Shown: positions 25,731 through 37,031 of the stretch, piece after piece
Position numbering within the stretch: position 1 is the stretch's first letter
Layout: each line of letters starts with the position of its first letter
Assembly (NCBI RefSeq): GCF_013256625.1
Contig: NZ_CP053908.1
Location: 868,001 to 932,000 of the forward strand
Direction: 5' to 3'
Length of the DNA: 64,000 nucleotides
Source of the DNA: Hymenobacter sp. BRD128
GTDB lineage: Bacteria > Bacteroidota > Bacteroidia > Cytophagales > Hymenobacteraceae
Notes under the pieces: generated by a model
What the model saw: the letters and a program-made list of their open reading frames with translations, nothing else
Told to the model about the DNA's origin: nothing
Databases searched by the model: none
Translations under genes and position numbers: made by a program

Positions 25731-25760
25731 TTGAAAAAGCCGCGCGCCGTAGTACATTTG
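25731..25760 (+). promoter_or_regulatory. Promoter of tRNA-Leu
   Basis: TTG at 25731-25733 and an exact TAnnTTTG box, TACATTTG, at 25753-25760, with 19 nt between: the Bacteroidota -33/-7 consensus. Transcription would begin about 60 nt before the mature tRNA. Confidence 0.7.
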
Positions 25761-25827
25761 CACCCGCTTCGCCGCCTCAGCGAAGCCGGCCGCTGGTCCA
25801 GGCCTACAAGTTACCGATTGCCTATCT

Positions 25828-25909
25828 GCGCACGTGGTGAAACTGGTAGACACGCCATCTTGAGGGGGTGGTGCCTTCGGGTGTGGGAGTTCGAATCTCC
25901 CCGCGCGCA
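25828..25909 (+). tRNA. tRNA-Leu (anticodon GAG)
   Basis: An 82-nt class II tRNA. The acceptor stem is GCGCACG paired with CGCGCGC (one A-C mismatch), then T8 G9, a D-arm with AAACTGGTAGA, an anticodon stem CCATC/GGTGG with loop TTGAGGG (anticodon GAG at 25862-25864), a variable arm with a CCTTCGGG hairpin, and a T-arm GGGAG-TTCGAAT-CTCCC. The discriminator is A and CCA is not encoded. It decodes CUC and CUU. Confidence 0.95.
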
Positions 25910-25924
25910 CGCAGAACGAAAAAG

Positions 25925-25947
25925 CCCGCTACGCAGCGGGTTTTTTT
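25925..25947 (+). terminator. Terminator after tRNA-Leu
   Basis: CCCGCT-acgc-AGCGGG stem-loop (25925-25940) followed by seven T. It also lies just after the stop of the convergent NFACT gene. Confidence 0.85.
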
Positions 25948-25955
25948 GTGCTCCA

Positions 25956-27527
25956 TTATTTCTCAAATGGATTAGCCGGTACCACCAGCACCACGCGCTC
26001 GCGCTCCACGAGCACCTGGCCGGGCAGGGCGCCCTTAGGCTTGCGCACAAACTTTTTGGGCGTCACCGTAACCGGGCACAACGAGTCGTGCTGGCGCCTG
26101 GAGTACCAGCCCGCTAGCTGGGCTGCGTGCTCTACTACCGGCTCGGGCACCGGCTGCCCCGCCCGGTGCCGGATAACAACGTGCGAGCCGCTCACATCCT
26201 TGGCATGCAGCCATAGGTCATCCTTGTGCGCGTACTTCTGGGTTAGCAGGTCGTTGTTCTGCGCATTGCGGCCTACCAAGATGGTAAAGCCTTGGTCTTC
26301 AAACACCTTAAAGGGTAATTCGCTGGATGCCTTGGCGGAGGCGGGGCTAGGGTCGAGGGCGTGCTGCTTGCGCCAGGCGCGCAGGCCGCGCAGCTCCGCT
26401 AGGGCCGGCTGGGCCTCTAATTCTTCGAGCAGCTCCAGCGCTTGCAGAGCCTCGGTTTCGCGGGTTGCTACGCGGGCCTGAAGCTGACGTTCTTCGATTT
26501 GCTGGTTTTTAGCTTTGCGGTAGAGATTTTCGGCCATGCGCTGCGGCTTTTCGAGCGGCTTTAGCTTGATGACCACTGGCTCATTGGTGTAAAAATCTAC
26601 AATTTCGACCTGGCTAGCCCCCGGCGCAATGGCGTGCAAATTGGCCATGATGAGGTCGGCGCGGTGGCGGTAGCCAGCCTCGTGGGCCAGCGCGTGCAGG
26701 CGCTGGCTGGCCAGGTGGGCGCTGGTACTGGCCTCTTCGGCACGGCGCGTGAGCAGCTGGTGCAGCTGCCGGCGCTCGGTTTCGAGGGCGCGGCGGGCCA
26801 GGGCCAGTGGCACGAAGCGCCGCAGCGCGCCAATGGGGTCGGTGCCAGGCAGCGTTTCCAAAATCTCGCCCAGCGGCACCAGGCTCAGGCGGGTGCGGCC
26901 GTCGAGGTAAATAAGGTAATAGTGCGGCGGATTCTCCAGCTCGACTTGCAGCTCCTGGGCTAGCCGCTGCTTTACCTCGGCGGGCGCCGGGTCGTAGCCG
27001 CGCTGCTCGCGGAGGTAGCGCGCCGGCAGGTCGGCCAGGGCCGGCGGCAGCTTGCCAGTGGCGCCGATGGCTGGGCTAGCTTCGGCGGCCGGCGCGGGCG
27101 TGAGGTCGGCATCGGTCGCGTAGCGCTGGTGAAAAAGCTGGGCCGGCACGCCCGGCGCAGCCCGGAAAATAGCATTTGGCCGGGGACCGTAAAGCTTAAA
27201 CGCTAACGTGGCCGCGTCTTCTATAAAATTGATTTGTAGCACTCTGTCTTGCGGCCAGACCACGACGCTGGCTACCGTGCGGCCCAGCAGCTCGGGCAGT
27301 AGGTCCACCGAGTTTTGGCGGGCGCGGTGAAAAGCTTCGGGCAGCGCCAGTGCCGGAAACGCCGCGCCCAGCTGCGCTTTGAGCCAAAACTCGGCACCCG
27401 TTTCGTTCAGTAGGCCCAGCACCAATTCGTCCTTTTCCTGCGAAAAGCAGCTTGCCACGCGGTAGCCGCGCAATTGCTCAGTGAGAGCCGGGGCTAGCTG
27501 GCGCAGGAAATAATAATTGGTGTGCAT
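25956..27527 (-). CDS. NFACT family protein (Rqc2/RqcH-like)
   Basis: A 523-residue protein. The N-terminal NFACT-N domain starts MHTNYYFLRQLAPALTEQL and includes the PRPNAIF motif; a long coiled coil (about 270-380) follows; the C-terminal NFACT-R domain has FTILVGRNAQNNDLLTQKYA and DLWLHAKDVSGSHVVIR. Homologues (RqcH, Rqc2, FbpA) bind stalled 50S-peptidyl-tRNA complexes and add C-terminal alanine tails in ribosome rescue. The Bacteroidota branch is more divergent, so the exact activity is inferred. It is a complete gene, convergent with the tRNA. Confidence 0.88.
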   Translation of the reverse strand: MHTNYYFLRQLAPALTEQLRGYRVASCFSQEKDELVLGLLNETGAEFWLKAQLGAAFPALALPEAFHRARQNSVDLLPELLGRTVASVVVWPQDRVLQINFIEDAATLAFKLYGPRPNAIFRAAPGVPAQLFHQRYATDADLTPAPAAEASPAIGATGKLPPALADLPARYLREQRGYDPAPAEVKQRLAQELQVELENPPHYYLIYLDGRTRLSLVPLGEILETLPGTDPIGALRRFVPLALARRALETERRQLHQLLTRRAEEASTSAHLASQRLHALAHEAGYRHRADLIMANLHAIAPGASQVEIVDFYTNEPVVIKLKPLEKPQRMAENLYRKAKNQQIEERQLQARVATRETEALQALELLEELEAQPALAELRGLRAWRKQHALDPSPASAKASSELPFKVFEDQGFTILVGRNAQNNDLLTQKYAHKDDLWLHAKDVSGSHVVIRHRAGQPVPEPVVEHAAQLAGWYSRRQHDSLCPVTVTPKKFVRKPKGALPGQVLVERERVVLVVPANPFEK

Positions 27528-27562
27528 AATTGGTAAGAAGGCAACCTGCCAAGCTGGTAGGC

Positions 27563-28075
27563 TCAGATTTCCGCTAGCTTTAATAGCTGTATTAGTAGCG
27601 GGCGTGACTTACGCACTTCTAGCCAAGAGGGCACAGCGAGGAAAAGAACACCTATAACTACTATTCCTAAGGAAAATGTTATACCACCGGCATGGTCACG
27701 TAGCGGCGTTACTGTGGTTACATCTGCACTTAGCCAAACACCAGCAAACACGCAGGCAACGGCAGACGGTGCTGCAGGCGCAAAAAGCTGCCTCGCGCAG
27801 AGTCGAGCCTGACAACACCCGTTATGTGCGGCAGCATTGAATTGCGACTACTAATAATGCGATGCATCGTAAATGAATTACCATCTACTAGGCCTTCGAA
27901 GACTGCATGCGTAACGGACCGGCCAAAAAAAGTAACGGGAGCATTTCTCACCGTGCTACTAGCGACCTGCTGCAATAGCTCAACGGGAGCTAAAGGTGAA
28001 TGAAACTCTTCCGTAAGCCAAGGAAAAAAAGCATCAGTTTCTGCAAAAAAACACGCTGTATAAATCGCCGCGTAT
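27563..28075 (-). pseudogene. Hypothetical membrane protein broken by frameshifts
   Basis: Two minus-strand frames join into one plausible protein of about 170 residues. The first (from about 28075 to 27730) reads ...FFPWLTEEFHSPLAPVELL, then TFFGRSVTHAVFEGLVDGN. The second (27751-27563) adds a hydrophobic helix (ITFSLGIVVIGVLFLAVPSW) and EVRKSRPLLIQLLKLAEI. They are shifted relative to each other near 27735-27785, close to an A5 run. The first frame also lacks a good start; the ATG ahead of a T7 run at about 28024-28030 is in another frame. GC content is lower than in the neighbours. The family is not known; either decay or sequencing error could explain it. Confidence 0.5.
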
Positions 28076-28849
28076 CTACTCTGGTACCTCCACTAGCAGC
28101 CCATCGTATGCCAGCCGCACCCAGGGCGGCAGCGTGGCCTCTACCTCGCGGTGGCGGCCTAGCTGGTGGCTAATGTGGGTGAGAAATGCCTGGCGTGGCT
28201 TCAGCTCTTCCAGAATAGCCACGGCCTCGCCCAGCGTGAAATGTGAGAGGTGCGGCTCGTGGCGCAGGGCATTGAGCACGATGGTATCGCAGCCTTGTAA
28301 CTGGGCTAGGGTGCTGTCGGGCAAGAAGTTGGCATCAGTGAGATAGGCTAGCCCACCGAGGCGGAAGCCCAATACCGGCAGTTTATGGTGCAGGGCGCGC
28401 AGCGGCTGCACGGCTAGGCCCAACACGTCGAAAGACTTCTGGTCGTCTAGTATCGGGTGCAGGCCCACCTGCGGCACACCGGGGTATTTGTGCTCGGCAA
28501 ACACGTAAGCATACTCGCGCTTGAGCTGCTCGATAACGCGCGGTTCGGCAAAAACTGGCATTTCCTGCTGCTGCCGAAAATTGAAGGCCCGCACGTCGTC
28601 GAGGCCAGCAGTATGGTCCTTGTGCTCGTGGGTAAATAAAATACCATCGAGCCGCCTGATGTGAGCGCGCAGCATCTGCTGCCGAAAATCGGGGCCGGTG
28701 TCGACAACCAGGCTGCGCCCCGCCACCGCCAGGTGCACCGATACCCGCAGGCGCTGGTCGCGGTAGTCGAGCGAGCGGCATACCGGGCAAGTGCAGCCAA
28801 TCATGGGCACCCCCGAAGAAGTGCCCGTGCCCAGAAAGGTTAAGGTCAT
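28076..28849 (-). CDS. MBL-fold metallo-hydrolase (PhnP/RNase Z-like)
   Basis: A 257-residue metallo-beta-lactamase-fold enzyme. MTLTFLGTGTSSGVPMIGC at the start, FTHEHKDHTAGLDD with the HxHxDH metal motif, then YLTDANF and FLTHISHQLG supply the other ligands. CTCPVCRS near the N-terminus could be a structural zinc site, as in PhnP. Such enzymes are phosphodiesterases, for example on cyclic phosphates; the substrate is not evident. The start is the ATG at 28849. Confidence 0.9.
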   Translation of the reverse strand: MTLTFLGTGTSSGVPMIGCTCPVCRSLDYRDQRLRVSVHLAVAGRSLVVDTGPDFRQQMLRAHIRRLDGILFTHEHKDHTAGLDDVRAFNFRQQQEMPVFAEPRVIEQLKREYAYVFAEHKYPGVPQVGLHPILDDQKSFDVLGLAVQPLRALHHKLPVLGFRLGGLAYLTDANFLPDSTLAQLQGCDTIVLNALRHEPHLSHFTLGEAVAILEELKPRQAFLTHISHQLGRHREVEATLPPWVRLAYDGLLVEVPE

Positions 28850-28860
28850 AAAAGAATGTA

Positions 28861-28888
28861 AAGATGTGCAAAAGCAGACAATGAGCTG
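28861..28888. repeat. Degenerate copy of the repeat found at 35234-35303
   Basis: AAGATGTGCAAA and CAATGAGCTG occur here in the same order as in the left arm of the perfect palindrome near 35.25 kb, with a shorter spacer. An inverted GCACATCT lies further on (about 28922-28929), so a decayed palindrome is likely. Confidence 0.4.
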
Positions 28889-28960
28889 ATTGCTGGGGCA
28901 GCGCTAAGGAAGCTAGCCCGCAAAGCACATCTCCTCTTTTCTCACATTCTCACATCAAAA

Positions 28961-29347
28961 TTATCCCACGTACTGGCGCACTACCCGCACTAGCGCATCA
29001 AAGTCCAGTGGCTTAGGAAGATAATCCGTTACACCGGCTTCCCTAAACTGCTCCATTGAGTAGTTATTGGCGTTGCCGGTGATGGCAATAACGGGCAGCT
29101 GGCTGATGCGCGGGTCGGCGTGAGCCCGGATGTCGCGGGTGCATTCGATGCCGTTTCTGACCGGAATATTTATATCCATCAAGACCCCATCGATGGGTTG
29201 GCTTTCGAGTTGACGAATTACTTCGCCGCCGTTTTTGGCCAGTATAATCCGGTATTTCTGCTGCTCCAGGATTTTGCGCGTCAGGCTGAGAATAACCGAG
29301 CTATCCTCCGCAATGAGGATGGTTTTGGGGGTAGCGGTGGGGGTCAT
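28961..29347 (-). CDS. Single-domain response regulator (CheY-like)
   Basis: A 128-residue receiver domain: TILIAEDSSVI (acidic pocket), GVLMDINIP with the phosphoacceptor Asp, PVIAITGNAN (Thr switch) and YLPKPLDFDAL (Lys). There is no output domain, so it must act by protein contact or in a phosphorelay. It is 60 bp downstream of the REC-HPt gene and on the same strand, so it probably receives phosphate from that HPt domain. Confidence 0.92.
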   Translation of the reverse strand: MTPTATPKTILIAEDSSVILSLTRKILEQQKYRIILAKNGGEVIRQLESQPIDGVLMDINIPVRNGIECTRDIRAHADPRISQLPVIAITGNANNYSMEQFREAGVTDYLPKPLDFDALVRVVRQYVG

Positions 29348-29407
29348 GTGGAAAAAATACGGGTGGACAAGAAAATGAAGGGAAAGATACCAGGCCGCCG
29401 CCGCCAG

Positions 29408-30163
29408 CTAGGCGGCACTGGCGGTGAGCAAGCCGGGATAATTGGCGATAAAAAGTGCAAATATCTGATTAAGCTCGGGCAACCCACTCGCCAGCACCTG
29501 AGTTTGCTGCTGCTTGATGGCTTTCTCCAAAGCTAATGCCTGCGTAGCCAGCTTGGTTAGGCCAAGCGTGCCGGCCGTGCCCTTAAGCTGGTGGAGCAGT
29601 GGGTGGAGCTTTTCTATCTCAGTAGCTTGCCAGTGGGCGTTTATTTGGGCCAGCAAATCGGTCGTTTCCTCAATAAACTCGCCGTAGAGCTCAGCCGTAA
29701 ACTCTTCGCCCCCTAGCTGAAGCAGCTGCTTTAGCACCTCGGGGTCAACGATAGCCGGGGCAGGAGTGGGGGCTGCCGGCGGCGCGGGCGCTTCCGAATC
29801 CGGCGCCGCGACCCAACGGGCCAGCATCTGGGCCAGTTGCTGGTGCTTCACGGGCTTGGCCAGGTAGTCGTCGAGGCCGGCCTCGACGAAGCGGGCCGCA
29901 TCATCGGGCATCGAGTAGGCTGTCATGGCCACGATGGGCGGGCTGGTCGGCCCCAGCTGCGCCTTAATAGCGCGGGTGGCGGCGATGCCATCGAGACCCG
30001 GCATTTGAATGTCCATCAGGATAATCTGATAGGCCGCGCCCGGCGCCGTGGCGCGGGTAATTGCTTCGTAGCCATCGCTGGCAATGTCCACCTCGCAATT
30101 AAGCTTGGCCAGCAGGCGCGCCGCCACTTTCTGGTTGATGATGTTATCATCGACCAGGAGCAC
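29408..30163 (-). CDS. Receiver-HPt protein, probably the C-terminal part of the upstream kinase
   Basis: A receiver domain (LLVDDNIINQKVAARLLAKL; phosphoacceptor in IILMDIQMPGLDG; YLAKPV) followed by a histidine phosphotransfer domain (about 160-250) with HQLKGTAGTLG. The listed start is a GTG at 30163, but the frame is open upstream as a Pro/Ala-rich linker reaching the C7 run at 30224-30230. In that frame it would join the histidine kinase as a hybrid kinase, the usual architecture. So this may be a domain rather than a separate gene. It feeds phosphate to a response regulator, possibly the one at 28961. Confidence 0.85.
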   Translation of the reverse strand: MLLVDDNIINQKVAARLLAKLNCEVDIASDGYEAITRATAPGAAYQIILMDIQMPGLDGIAATRAIKAQLGPTSPPIVAMTAYSMPDDAARFVEAGLDDYLAKPVKHQQLAQMLARWVAAPDSEAPAPPAAPTPAPAIVDPEVLKQLLQLGGEEFTAELYGEFIEETTDLLAQINAHWQATEIEKLHPLLHQLKGTAGTLGLTKLATQALALEKAIKQQQTQVLASGLPELNQIFALFIANYPGLLTASAA

Positions 30164-30189
30164 ACGGGCGGCGGGGCCGGCCAGGGCAC

Positions 30190-32994
<2,805 letters not shown>

Positions 32995-33097
32995 AGAGAG
33001 CTACAAACGCATTGCCGGGGCGGAAGTTATAGCCGGCGGGAGCAGTAGAAGTAGATTTGGGCGGAATTTACGGCCGCCGCGCCGTTTTACCTAGTCC

Positions 33098-34230
33098 GTG
33101 CCTATTTCTCCCACCCGGCTGGTTTTTGCCGTCACCACCGACCTGAGCTACGACCAGCGCATGCAGCGCATCTGCGCCAGCCTGGCGCAGGCCGGCTACG
33201 CCGTGTTGCTGGTGGGCTGGCAGCGGCCCCATTCGGTGCCGCTGGGCCCGCAGCCTTATCAACAGCACCGACTGCGCGGCTGGTTTCAGCACGGCAAATT
33301 ATTTTACCTGGAGTATAATCTGCGGCTATTGCTGTATCTGCTAAGGCAGCGCGCCGCCGCCTGGGCCTGCGCCGACCTCGATGCTGCGCTGCCCACCTGG
33401 CTGCGCGCCCGGCTAGGGGGCCAGCCGTTCATCTACGACGCCCACGAGTTGTTTACGGAGGTGCCCGAAGTGGTGGCCCGCCCCGCGTGCAACGCGTGTG
33501 GCAGTGGGTCGAAAATGTTATCGTGCCCCGCGCCCGGCTGCGCTACACAGTGGGGCCAGCGCTGGCTAGCCTCTTCGAGGCGCGGCACCCGGGGCGCGCC
33601 TTTGCAGTGGTGCGCAACGTGCCGGTGGCGGCGCCCGCCATCAGTAGCCCGCAGCTGCCGGCTGGCGCGCCCCCGGTGCTGCTGTATCAGGGTGCGCTCA
33701 ACGTAGGCCGGGGGCTAGCCGAGCTGCTCGCCGCCATGCCCCGGGTGCCGGCGCGGCTCATTGTCTGCGGCGAGGGCGACTGCTCGGCGGCCCTGCGCGC
33801 GCAGGCCCAGTCGCTGGGCTTGCTGACGTCGGGCCAGGTCGAATTCCGGGGCTACGTGCTGCCCGCCGAGTTGCGCCTGCTCACCGCCCAAGCTACCGTG
33901 GGTATTATGCTGCTCGAAAACGTGGGTCTGAGTTACTACTACTCGCTGGCTAATAAGTTTTTCGACTACGTGCAGGCCGGTATTCCGCAGCTCTGCATCG
34001 ACTTTCCCGAGTATCGTGCCCTCAATACCCGGCATGAGGTGGCCGAGCTGGTGCCCGACCTGGCGCCCGCGACCCTGGCCGCCGCCCTGGCCCGGCTGCT
34101 GCCCGGAGGCCGGCCCGGTGCCCGCTACCAGCAGCTGGCCGCCAACTGCCGCCAGGCCCGCCAGGAGTGGAACTGGCAGCAGGAAGAAAAAACGTTGGTG
34201 CAGCTGTACGCTGCGCTCAATTTGAACTAA
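33098..34230 (+). pseudogene. Glycosyltransferase (group 1/GT4-like), frameshifted
   Basis: The first frame (33098 to about 33484) gives the N-terminal Rossmann half: RLVFAVTTDLSYDQRMQRI and FIYDAHELFTEVPEVVARP. The second (from about 33487) continues with RVQRVWQWVENVIVPRARLR and the C-terminal half (VLLYQGALNVGRGLAELL, GEGDC, GYVLPAELRLL, YYYSLANKFFDYVQAGIPQL). The text joins perfectly if one C is added to the CCCC run at 33481-33484, so a one-base deletion is the likely cause. Intact, it would transfer a sugar for envelope polysaccharide or glycolipid; donor and acceptor are unknown. Confidence 0.8.
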
Positions 34231-34310
34231 AGAAGCAGGAAGCTGGCGTGCGGAATGATTGCCAGGAGAATTTCGCCCGCCAGCCTCTTAATTCCCAATA
34301 AAGTAACAGC

Positions 34311-35233
34311 ATGCTTGCTCCTCATATTCTCGCCCGGCTAGCCCCCACCGCCGCCGACCCGCGCCCCGTGCTGCTGGCCGTGGCTGGACCCACTGCCGTG
34401 GGCAAAACGGCCCTCACCGTGGCCTTGGCGCGGCAGCTCGGCACCGAAATAATTTCGGCCGACTCGCGCCAGTTCTTCCGCGAAATGAGTATCGGCACGG
34501 CCAAGCCCACGCCCGCCGAGAGGCAGGGCGTGCCGCACCACTTCGTTGATTCGCACAGCATTACCGAAGACTACAGCGCCGGCCGCTTCGCCGCCGAGGC
34601 GGAGGCGCGGCTAGCCAGGCTCTTTGCCCGCCACCCGGTCGTCATTGCTACCGGTGGCTCGGGGCTGTATTTGCAGGCCCTTACCGATGGCCTCGACGAG
34701 CTGCCGCCCGTGCTGCCCGCCGTGCGCCAGCAGCTACAGCACGAGCTCGCCACGCAGGGGCTAGCCCCGCTCGTGGCCGAGCTGGCCGCCACTGACCCCA
34801 TAGCCCACGCCCGCCTCGATTTGCAAAATCACCAGCGCGTGCTGCGCGCCCTCGAAATCACGCGTGGCACGGGCCGGCCGTTTTCTAGCTTTCACCGGGG
34901 CCGGCGGCCGTGGCCGGCAAGGCGGCGGCTAGGCCGTTTCGGGTCGAGAAAGTGGCGCTCACCCGCGACCGCGAAGAACTGTATAGGCGCATCGACCAGC
35001 GCGTGCTGCAAATGCTGGAAATGGGGCTGGTGGCCGAAGTTGAGCGGCTGCTGCCCCACCGCCACCAGCAGGCACTGCAAACGGTGGGCTACCAGGAAAT
35101 CTTTGGCTACCTCGACGGCGCCTACGACTACGCCGAGGCCGTGCGCCTGCTGCAGCGCAATACCCGCCACTACGCCAAGCGTCAGCTTACCTGGCTGCGC
35201 CGCGACGCGGGCTACGCCTGGGCCGAAATGTGA
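34311..35233 (+). pseudogene. miaA: tRNA dimethylallyltransferase, frameshifted
   Basis: The N-terminal frame from ATG 34311 has the P-loop GPTAVGKTALTVALA, ISADSRQFFREMSIGTAKP, GVPHHFVDS, ATGGSGLYLQALTDGL and LQNHQRVLRALEI. After FSSFHRG the frame is lost; the other frame resumes with AVAGKAAARPFRVEKVALTR, ELYRRIDQRV and TVGYQEIFGYLDG, to the stop at 35233. One extra G in the GGGG run at 34897-34900 would restore a normal MiaA of about 307 residues. MiaA adds an isopentenyl group to A37 of tRNAs reading UNN codons. The loss, if real, should reduce translation fidelity. Confidence 0.88.
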
Positions 35234-35303
35234 AGATGTGCAAATTGATAACTGTGGCAATGAGCTGGCGTAGTCATTGCCACAGTTATCAATTTGCACA
35301 TCT
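35234..35303. repeat. Perfect 30-bp inverted repeat between miaA and pfkA
   Basis: Arms 35234-35263 and 35274-35303 are exact complements with a 10-nt loop. It begins at the miaA stop codon and ends 5 bp before the pfkA stop, so RNA from both genes would fold it. There is no T run, so it is not a classical terminator. A degenerate copy lies at 28861-28888. Confidence 0.85.
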
Positions 35304-35308
35304 GCCAA

Positions 35309-36280
35309 TCATACGGAAAGTATCTCGACCATGCGCATAAAGCTCTGGTTGATGACTTTGCGCTTATTGATGGTATCATCAAATGGCGTGTACATGAGCT
35401 TGCGGTCTACGATGCCAGCCATCACGTTTTTCATGCCGTTGAGCAAGCCCTCTACCGCCGCGATGCCGAGTTGCGAAGCTAGCAGGCGGTCGGAGGCGGT
35501 GGGCGAGCCGCCGCGCTGAATGTGGCCCACGATGGTTACGCGCGTGTCGAGCTGCGGAATGGCTTCCTTCACGCGCTTGGCTACTTTGTGGACGTTGCCT
35601 TCTTCCTCGCCCTCGGCCACGATGACGATAAAGGAGGTTTTGTGGCGGGCGTAGCTGGTTTGCAGCGACTCAATTACCGCCTCCACGCTCATGGCCGTTT
35701 CGGGCACCATCACGATTTCGGCGCCGCCGCCGATGGCGCACGGAATGGCAATGTAGCCCGAATCGCGGCCCATCACTTCCACAAAAAAGCAGCGGTCGTG
35801 CGAGTCGGCCGTATCGCGGATTTTGTCGATAGCCTCCAGCGCCGTGTTCACGGCCGTGTCGTAGCCGATGGTGTAGTCGGTGCCGTAGAGGTCGTTGTCG
35901 ATGGTGCCCGGCGCGCCCACCGTCGGGATGCCAAACTCCTTTTCAAAGATGGTGGCGCCCGTAAACGTGCCGTTGCCGCCAATGGCCACCAGGCCCTCAA
36001 TGCCGTGATTGGTGAGCTGGTCGAACGCCTCCTGGCGGCCTTCCTTGGTCATAAACTTCTGCGAGCGGGCCGATTTCAGAATCGTGCCGCCGCGCTGCAC
36101 CGTGTTCGACACCGAGGCCGAATCCATGCGCACAAATTCGCCCTTAATCATGCCGCTGTAGCCCCGCATGATGCCATACACCTCAATGCCGTGGTACACG
36201 CCCGCCCGCACCACTGCCCGCAGGCAGGCATTCATGCCGGGCGCGTCGCCCCCACTCGTAAAAACTCCAATTCTCTTCAT
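35309..36280 (-). CDS. pfkA: ATP-dependent 6-phosphofructokinase
   Basis: About 323 residues from the ATG at 36280 (MKRIGVFTSGGDAPGMN); a TTG two codons upstream is less likely. Standard PfkA motifs are present: GGDAPGMNACLRAVV, GGNGTFTGA, GAPGTIDNDLYGTDYTIGYDTA with the catalytic Asp, EVMGRDSGYIA and LGHIQRGGSPTA-like text (IVGHIQRGGSPTASDR). It phosphorylates fructose-6-phosphate in glycolysis and is normally controlled by allosteric effectors. GGNGT in place of GGDGS at the ATP site is a known variation. It is convergent with miaA. Confidence 0.96.
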   Translation of the reverse strand: MKRIGVFTSGGDAPGMNACLRAVVRAGVYHGIEVYGIMRGYSGMIKGEFVRMDSASVSNTVQRGGTILKSARSQKFMTKEGRQEAFDQLTNHGIEGLVAIGGNGTFTGATIFEKEFGIPTVGAPGTIDNDLYGTDYTIGYDTAVNTALEAIDKIRDTADSHDRCFFVEVMGRDSGYIAIPCAIGGGAEIVMVPETAMSVEAVIESLQTSYARHKTSFIVIVAEGEEEGNVHKVAKRVKEAIPQLDTRVTIVGHIQRGGSPTASDRLLASQLGIAAVEGLLNGMKNVMAGIVDRKLMYTPFDDTINKRKVINQSFMRMVEILSV

Positions 36281-36504
36281 GGTCAAAAGTCAGCTAAATG
36301 CGCCCGCTGCCAACTCAGGGTTGGCTTTAAGCCCGCAAAGGTCGGTAGCCGAACGCACTTGCCCGATAGAGCGGAACAATTTGTGCCCGACATTTTTTCG
36401 GCGATTACGTAGAAGTAGGCGAAAACGTAGAGCAGCTTCTTGGTTATTAGGCGTTTCATGCCTACTTTTCGCTATCTCATCGCCCACCTTCAACCCGCAC
36501 GCTT

Positions 36505-36951
36505 ATGTTTGGTTTTTTCGAAAACGAGCAGGCCAAAAAAATAAAAGGCCACCTCTGCAATCTCGCCGCCCTAGCCAAAGCCGACGGCCACGTGGACGAC
36601 CGGGAAATGAACTTTATCATCACCGTTGGTAAGAAAAACGGCGTGTCGGCCAATGACGTGCGCAAGCTGGTGGCCGGCCAAACCAACTGCCTGGCCGACT
36701 TGCCCGGCAACGATTCTGAGCGCTTCGACCAGATTTTCGACCTCGTAGACATGATGCTTGCTGATGGCATCGTGGACGAAACCGAAATGGATTTTTGCAT
36801 TATGATGGCCGAGAAGCTGGGCTTCCGCAAAGCCATTGTGGGCGTGCTGGTACGCAAGATTTCGCAGGGCGTAAAGGATGCCGTGCCCCGCGAGCGCATC
36901 AAGGAGGAAAGCCTTTCCTTCTTGAATTACAATAACTTGCCGGTGCGGTAA
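36505..36951 (+). CDS. TerB-like (tellurite resistance/co-chaperone type) protein
   Basis: A 148-residue helical protein. LCNLAALAKADGHVDDREMNFI and later VDMMLADGIVDETEMDFC are the paired acidic, metal-binding helices of TerB-like domains. The family is widespread and often unrelated to tellurite; roles near membranes or with DnaJ-like partners have been proposed. No ter gene cluster surrounds it. It is followed by a strong terminator. Confidence 0.8.
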   Translation: MFGFFENEQAKKIKGHLCNLAALAKADGHVDDREMNFIITVGKKNGVSANDVRKLVAGQTNCLADLPGNDSERFDQIFDLVDMMLADGIVDETEMDFCIMMAEKLGFRKAIVGVLVRKISQGVKDAVPRERIKEESLSFLNYNNLPVR

Positions 36952-36974
36952 AATTATATTTTTGCCCAGCCTTA

Positions 36975-37025
36975 GCTAGCCCCACCAAGCGCACTTTACT
37001 GCGCTTGATGGGGCTAGCCGCTTTT
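36975..37025. terminator. Terminator between the TerB-like and aminotransferase genes
   Basis: A 19-bp stem (36975-36993 with 37000-37018) with one mismatch and a 6-nt loop, then a T run. It lies between convergent genes and contains GCTAGC in both arms. Confidence 0.85.
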
Positions 37026-37031
37026 TTGGCC

